A DNA stretch of 64,000 bases, from NCBI GenBank assembly GCA_030431475.1, contig JAUIJD010000016.1, forward strand, positions 1-64,000, in the 5' to 3' direction. Below the pieces are notes generated by a model that made no database searches, had not been told where the DNA came from, and saw nothing but the letters and a program-made list of their open reading frames with translations. Positions 60,450 through 64,000 of the stretch are shown piece by piece (position 1 is the stretch's first letter; every line of letters begins with the position of its first letter). This DNA comes from Verrucomicrobiia bacterium (GTDB taxonomy: Bacteria; Verrucomicrobiota; Verrucomicrobiia; Verrucomicrobiales; Akkermansiaceae). Made by a program: the position numbers and the translations under genes.

Positions 60450-63400
60450 TCAAGGCGCCTGGAGGCCGCCACTCCCGATCCTCACCCGGTAGAATCCGGC
60501 GCCCGGACCGATCGGCAGGTCGTCGAAGTTCACGGTCCCGGGACCCCCCTCGCCGACCGTCGAAACCGGCGCCCCCTCGTCGCTCCACGCCGAGAGGTCG
60601 CTCGAGAACTCAAGCTGGTAGATCCGATCCGGCAGGCTCGGGAAACTGATGTCGAGCAGGTTGCCGTCGCGGACCAGGCTCAGACGCGGGAAGTCGGCCG
60701 CATCGTCCTCCTGCGGATCGAGCCCCACCAGCCACTCGTCGAAGTTGGACAGACCGTCTCCGTCGGGATCGCCGTCCGGCCCGTTGTCGCCGTCCGGGTC
60801 ATCGTCATCGAGCCCGTTCGCCAGCTCCCACGCGTAGGGCAAGCCGTCGGCATCGCCGTCGAGCACCACCACGTCGAGCGCGAGCGAGACGGTGAAGGTC
60901 GTCGCCTGGCTCTCCACTTCGACCTGCTGGGTCTGCGCCTGGTTGCGCATCGCCACGGTGTCGAAGGCGCCCTCGTCGTCATTGGCGGCCGACTGCCAGG
61001 TGACGTTGCTGTCGAGTCCGACCAGGGACGAGGTGAAGAGGGTGGGCGTCGTGTGCGCGACTTCGACCCCGCCGGCCGCCGCCCCGATGGTGAGTCCTTG
61101 CTGGCCGCGGACCAGCAGCTCGTCGAGGTCGGGGCTGAGGCCGAAGCGGACGAACAGCTTGTTCACCGCACCGGTCAGCGAGTAGTCGGCGACGAGCGCA
61201 TCGGCCCCGTTCCCGAGCGTGATGGTTTTCGCCACCGCGCCATCCGAGGAGGTGAAGGTCCATCCGCCGGTGGCCGAGGACACGGCGTAGAGGTCGTTGA
61301 CGTAGCCGGTCGTGCCCCCACCGCCGCCGTCGGCGTACCAATCCTTGAAGGCCGAGGTCCGCCGGGCGAGCACCGAGCCGTCCGGGTTGCGGTTGCCCGC
61401 CCCTTCCTCCTCGGTCTCGAATGCCGCGAGCGACAGCGGGTTGCCGACGACCTGCACGATCTCTCCGTTCGGCGCCAGACGCCAGGCGCCGACGCAGCGT
61501 CCGCCGATCGCCTCGAAGATCGCGAACACCCGGTCGTTGCGGATCAGATACTCGTCCTCGCCGTCGAGATCGACGTCCTCGGCCACCGCCTCGGCCGTCG
61601 CCGGCGGCGATGCCGCCCAGGCCGCCACCGCGGCGTAGCGTGCCGCCATCCGCGTGCCGGCCTGCGCCCGCTTCGAGAAGCCGGCGAGCTCGTCATAGCT
61701 CGTGTCCGGATAGATGAAGTCGCCCGTCGAGTAGGTGCGGAGGTCGTTGTTGTCCTCGTTGTGCCAGCCGGCGAGGAAGGTGGAGGCGTGATAGGTGCCG
61801 CGGGCGATCCGGCCAAGGCGGCTGTCGGGCAACCCACCCACCGCGCTCCAGGCACTGCTCGCCATGCCGGATCCTCCCCCGCCGAAGTTCTGGACCCCGT
61901 AGAAGTCATCGCCCGCGGGATCGACGTCCACCCCGGGGCGGATCTCGAAGACCTTGTCGCGCAGGCTTTCCTCCTGACCCGAGCCGAACCACCAGAAGTC
62001 GTAGTTGCCCTGGGTCGCGTGGTCGAGCCACAGCGGCCCGAGCTTGCGGCCGAAGGTCGTGCTCCCGCGGTCGATCCCCGCGAAGTTGTCGCCGCCGCCG
62101 TCCGGTGGCAGGGAAAGATCGACCTGGCCCGTGGCAACCTGGTCCGGCCCGACGAGCTCGACCCACGGGCGGCTGGCGAGCCAGGCGAGGTTGCGGTCGT
62201 AGGCACCCGCCTGATCGGCACTGCCGAAGTCGGCGAGGTCGCTGTAGAACACGACGAGCTGGTGCTGCTCGCCGCTGCGCGCCTTGCGCGAGAGGAGCTG
62301 GCGCAGGTTGATGTCGAGGCCGCTGTCGGTGTTGCGGAAGCGGAAGGTCGAGGCCTGGTCGTTGATGACGATGGTGTCGAGGCCGTTGATGCGGTTGATG
62401 CGGTAGCCGTCGTCGAGCAGCGCGGCCTGGCGCCCGAAGCGGTCGAGGATGTGGCGGAACTGGTCGGCGAACACGTGGGTGTAGCCGAGTGCCGAAACCT
62501 TCGACAGCACCGTCTCGTCGATCACCCGCTCGGGGATCCAGAACACCTTCGACGAAGGGGCGACCCCGTAGATCGCCTCGAGGGTGCGGTCGGCCAGCGA
62601 GACGTTGTCGTCGATGTGGTTCACGTCGTAGTAGGCCAGCGGCGCGTCGGCGAAGGTCGAGGCGATCAGCTCGACCGTGCCGTCCTGCGCCAGCACGCCG
62701 ATGCGCTGGTTGAAGGCCGGGCCATCGCGCCACGGCTTGCCGGCGCCCGGATCGACCGCCGCCCACTGCGCCGCCGCGGCAAGCGTCGGGGTGAGATGGA
62801 GGCCGAGCTTCGCGCCGAAGGACTCGTGGGCGTCGAACAAGCGATACCAACCGGCCGCGGTGCCGTCGTCGATGTCCGCCTGGACGGCGGCGTTGCTGAT
62901 CCCGCTCTGGATCTCCGAGCCCGGATTCAACGCCTGGTTCCCGTGCGCGAGCATCATCACCTTCGCCCGCTTGCCCTTGTCCGGTCCGTGGTAGCCGAAC
63001 CATGACCGCAGCTCGCTGTTCTGGCCGATGTAGCCCTGGTCCCGCCAGTAGTCCTCGGCCAGGTAGTCATCGTAGATCGTGTCGCGGATGTCGGTGCGGC
63101 CGCCGATGTCGCCGGCACCGGGCGGGCTGTTGCTCGTTCCGTCACGGGTGGTGATGACCTGGAAGTTCAGGCTCGCGGGGTCGCCGAGCCAGCCGGCATC
63201 GGTCAGGGCCTTGCGGGAAATGGAGAACTCGACGGCATCGAGGCGGCTGTCGAAGTAGGCCTTCCCGAACCCGTCCGGCGTGTTCTGGTCGCGACGCTCG
63301 ACCCCCTTCGGCGTCAGGTCCTCGTTGATACCCGTGGTGTTGCTGGCCGGGTTGGTGTCGACGTACACCGCGCCGTTGTTCGACTGATAGACCGCGACCA

Positions 63401-64000
63401 CGGCCTCCCAGCGCATGAGCGTCCCGGTATCGACATCGTCGGGCAGCGTGTACTCGCCGACCTCCGTGTTGCCGCTGTCGATCACCACGTAGAGGTCGAG
63501 ATTCCCCTCCTCGGCGTACGGCCGGAGGTCGTGGAGATCGACGCGGAAGTAGAACTCTCCGGTGCCGCCGACCGAGGGGTCGCCGCCGTCGCGGGCGTAG
63601 AAGGCGACCAGGTCGCGGGAGCCGTCGTGACCGTCGTAGCCGAGATAGGTGTCGCCCCCCTGGTGACCCGATCCGTCGCCCTCGAAGGCATCGAGCACGA
63701 CCAGGTCGTCGATCGTCCAGTCGGTGAATTCCTGACGGTTGCTCACCGCACCCCGCACGATGGCGTCTTCCTCGGCGACCGGCCCGATCACGATCTCCTC
63801 GCCCGGCTCGAGCACGACGCTGTTGTCGACCGTCGGGTCGGTGCCGGCGAGCAACTCCTGGAGGTTGGTCAGCCCGTCGCCATCGCCGTCACCGCTGCCG
63901 CCGTTCACCGGGTCCGGCGAGGTGCCGTCGAAAGTCGTCGTGCCGTCGTCGAGCGGGTTCAGCCCGAAACGTCGCTCCCAGCCGTCAGGCAGGCCGTCGC
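60450..64000 (-). CDS. GH57-like secreted protein with TSP3-type repeats, partial (runs off right edge)
   Basis: The 3' part of a large gene; the frame stays open to the window end (upstream residues DGLPDGWERRFGLNPLDDG), so the start is outside. In order: calcium-type TSP3 repeats (GDGDGDGLTNLQELLAGTDP), a beta-rich part (DLVAFYARDGGDPSVGGTGEFYFRVD), a GH57-like catalytic region with MMLAHGNQALNPGSEIQS, AYYDVNHIDDNVSLAD and VFWIPERVIDETVLSKV (candidate W-x-P-E nucleophile area), then a DUF1926-like part, then more TSP3 (DADGLPYAWELANGLDDDDPDGDNGPDGD), and a C-terminal IYQLEFSSDLSAW domain. GH57 enzymes act on alpha-glucans. The last residues SGGLQAP and stop are REP-encoded. Function partly inferred. 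Confidence 0.8.
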   Translation of the reverse strand, partial: DGLPDGWERRFGLNPLDDGTTTFDGTSPDPVNGGSGDGDGDGLTNLQELLAGTDPTVDNSVVLEPGEEIVIGPVAEEDAIVRGAVSNRQEFTDWTIDDLVVLDAFEGDGSGHQGGDTYLGYDGHDGSRDLVAFYARDGGDPSVGGTGEFYFRVDLHDLRPYAEEGNLDLYVVIDSGNTEVGEYTLPDDVDTGTLMRWEAVVAVYQSNNGAVYVDTNPASNTTGINEDLTPKGVERRDQNTPDGFGKAYFDSRLDAVEFSISRKALTDAGWLGDPASLNFQVITTRDGTSNSPPGAGDIGGRTDIRDTIYDDYLAEDYWRDQGYIGQNSELRSWFGYHGPDKGKRAKVMMLAHGNQALNPGSEIQSGISNAAVQADIDDGTAAGWYRLFDAHESFGAKLGLHLTPTLAAAAQWAAVDPGAGKPWRDGPAFNQRIGVLAQDGTVELIASTFADAPLAYYDVNHIDDNVSLADRTLEAIYGVAPSSKVFWIPERVIDETVLSKVSALGYTHVFADQFRHILDRFGRQAALLDDGYRINRINGLDTIVINDQASTFRFRNTDSGLDINLRQLLSRKARSGEQHQLVVFYSDLADFGSADQAGAYDRNLAWLASRPWVELVGPDQVATGQVDLSLPPDGGGDNFAGIDRGSTTFGRKLGPLWLDHATQGNYDFWWFGSGQEESLRDKVFEIRPGVDVDPAGDDFYGVQNFGGGGSGMASSAWSAVGGLPDSRLGRIARGTYHASTFLAGWHNEDNNDLRTYSTGDFIYPDTSYDELAGFSKRAQAGTRMAARYAAVAAWAASPPATAEAVAEDVDLDGEDEYLIRNDRVFAIFEAIGGRCVGAWRLAPNGEIVQVVGNPLSLAAFETEEEGAGNRNPDGSVLARRTSAFKDWYADGGGGGTTGYVNDLYAVSSATGGWTFTSSDGAVAKTITLGNGADALVADYSLTGAVNKLFVRFGLSPDLDELLVRGQQGLTIGAAAGGVEVAHTTPTLFTSSLVGLDSNVTWQSAANDDEGAFDTVAMRNQAQTQQVEVESQATTFTVSLALDVVVLDGDADGLPYAWELANGLDDDDPDGDNGPDGDPDGDGLSNFDEWLVGLDPQEDDAADFPRLSLVRDGNLLDISFPSLPDRIYQLEFSSDLSAWSDEGAPVSTVGEGGPGTVNFDDLPIGPGAGFYRVRIGSGGLQAP

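Noticed and set aside
1..64000. tRNA, rRNA or prophage genes
   Set aside because: I saw no cloverleaf pattern with CCA-adjacent acceptor stem, no rRNA-like stretch and no phage structural genes in the translated frames.

Overview
The window is GC-rich, densely coded bacterial chromosome, most likely from an aerobic Verrucomicrobiota (Verrucomicrobiales-like). The pointers are a PEP-CTERM protein, a DUF1800/DUF1501 pair, DUF6607 and DUF6807 proteins, a secreted sulfatase beside a beta-helix protein and a beta-propeller glycosidase-like protein, and many short intergenic repeats of the kind common in PVC-group genomes. The phylum call is inferred from gene content, not from a marker tree.

Layout. 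0.1-6 kb: menaquinone genes (menA; menH-menB) around two tandem outer-membrane barrel proteins, one with a von Willebrand A (DUF1194-type) domain fused in front. 6-9.6 kb: a DUF6607 protein, then a translationally coupled trio (PEP-CTERM protein, secreted protein, type II pseudopilin-like protein). 9.8-13.9 kb: AraC regulator, small Cys-rich proteins with Fur-like operators, fumarase, DUF423. 14.1-19.1 kb: an iron-uptake type operon (TonB receptor, PepSY, DUF2271, DUF4198, ApbE). 19.1-27 kb: menD, a REP-associated tyrosine transposase (RAYT) between two REP pairs, uvrC, then exbB-exbD-TPR. 27-38 kb: housekeeping genes (rhomboid, secG, panD, CAP protein, ppc, coaB, IMPase, ispF) and a small four-helix-bundle (S23/IVP family) gene. 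37-41.7 kb: phosphate-type porin, HAD phosphatase, PhoD-like phosphatase, DUF6807. 41.7-48.7 kb: DUF1501/DUF1800, U32 peptidase, nitronate monooxygenase-like protein. 50-64 kb: large secreted proteins (beta-helix plus PDZ, beta-propeller, sulfatase, a 1664-residue unknown, and a GH57-like protein running off the right edge).

The most notable signal is repeat biology. At least four GGAG-hairpin (REP-like) classes occur, often as inverted pairs of 100-180 bp. One class flanks the RAYT gene. Two classes run into the 3' ends of genes and supply the last codons and the stop: RAYT and UvrC both end ERRL, while CoaB, the GH57-like protein and the U32 peptidase all end QAP. A second system is a 39-bp sequence that flanks the four-helix-bundle gene as near-perfect inverted repeats and also sits twice, in frame, inside the U32 peptidase gene. 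That U32 gene carries five repeat-derived segments in all and still has an open frame. These look like selfish or domesticated short repeats that tolerate, or use, insertion into coding sequence.

Functional links: menA, menB, menH and menD make menaquinone, but menC, menE and menF are not in this window. The TonB-to-ApbE operon and the exbBD pair fit TonB-energised iron uptake with flavin-dependent reduction in the periplasm. The 37-41 kb block fits phosphate scavenging. The 50-64 kb block fits breakdown of sulfated or complex polysaccharide. No tRNA, rRNA, CRISPR array or prophage was seen.
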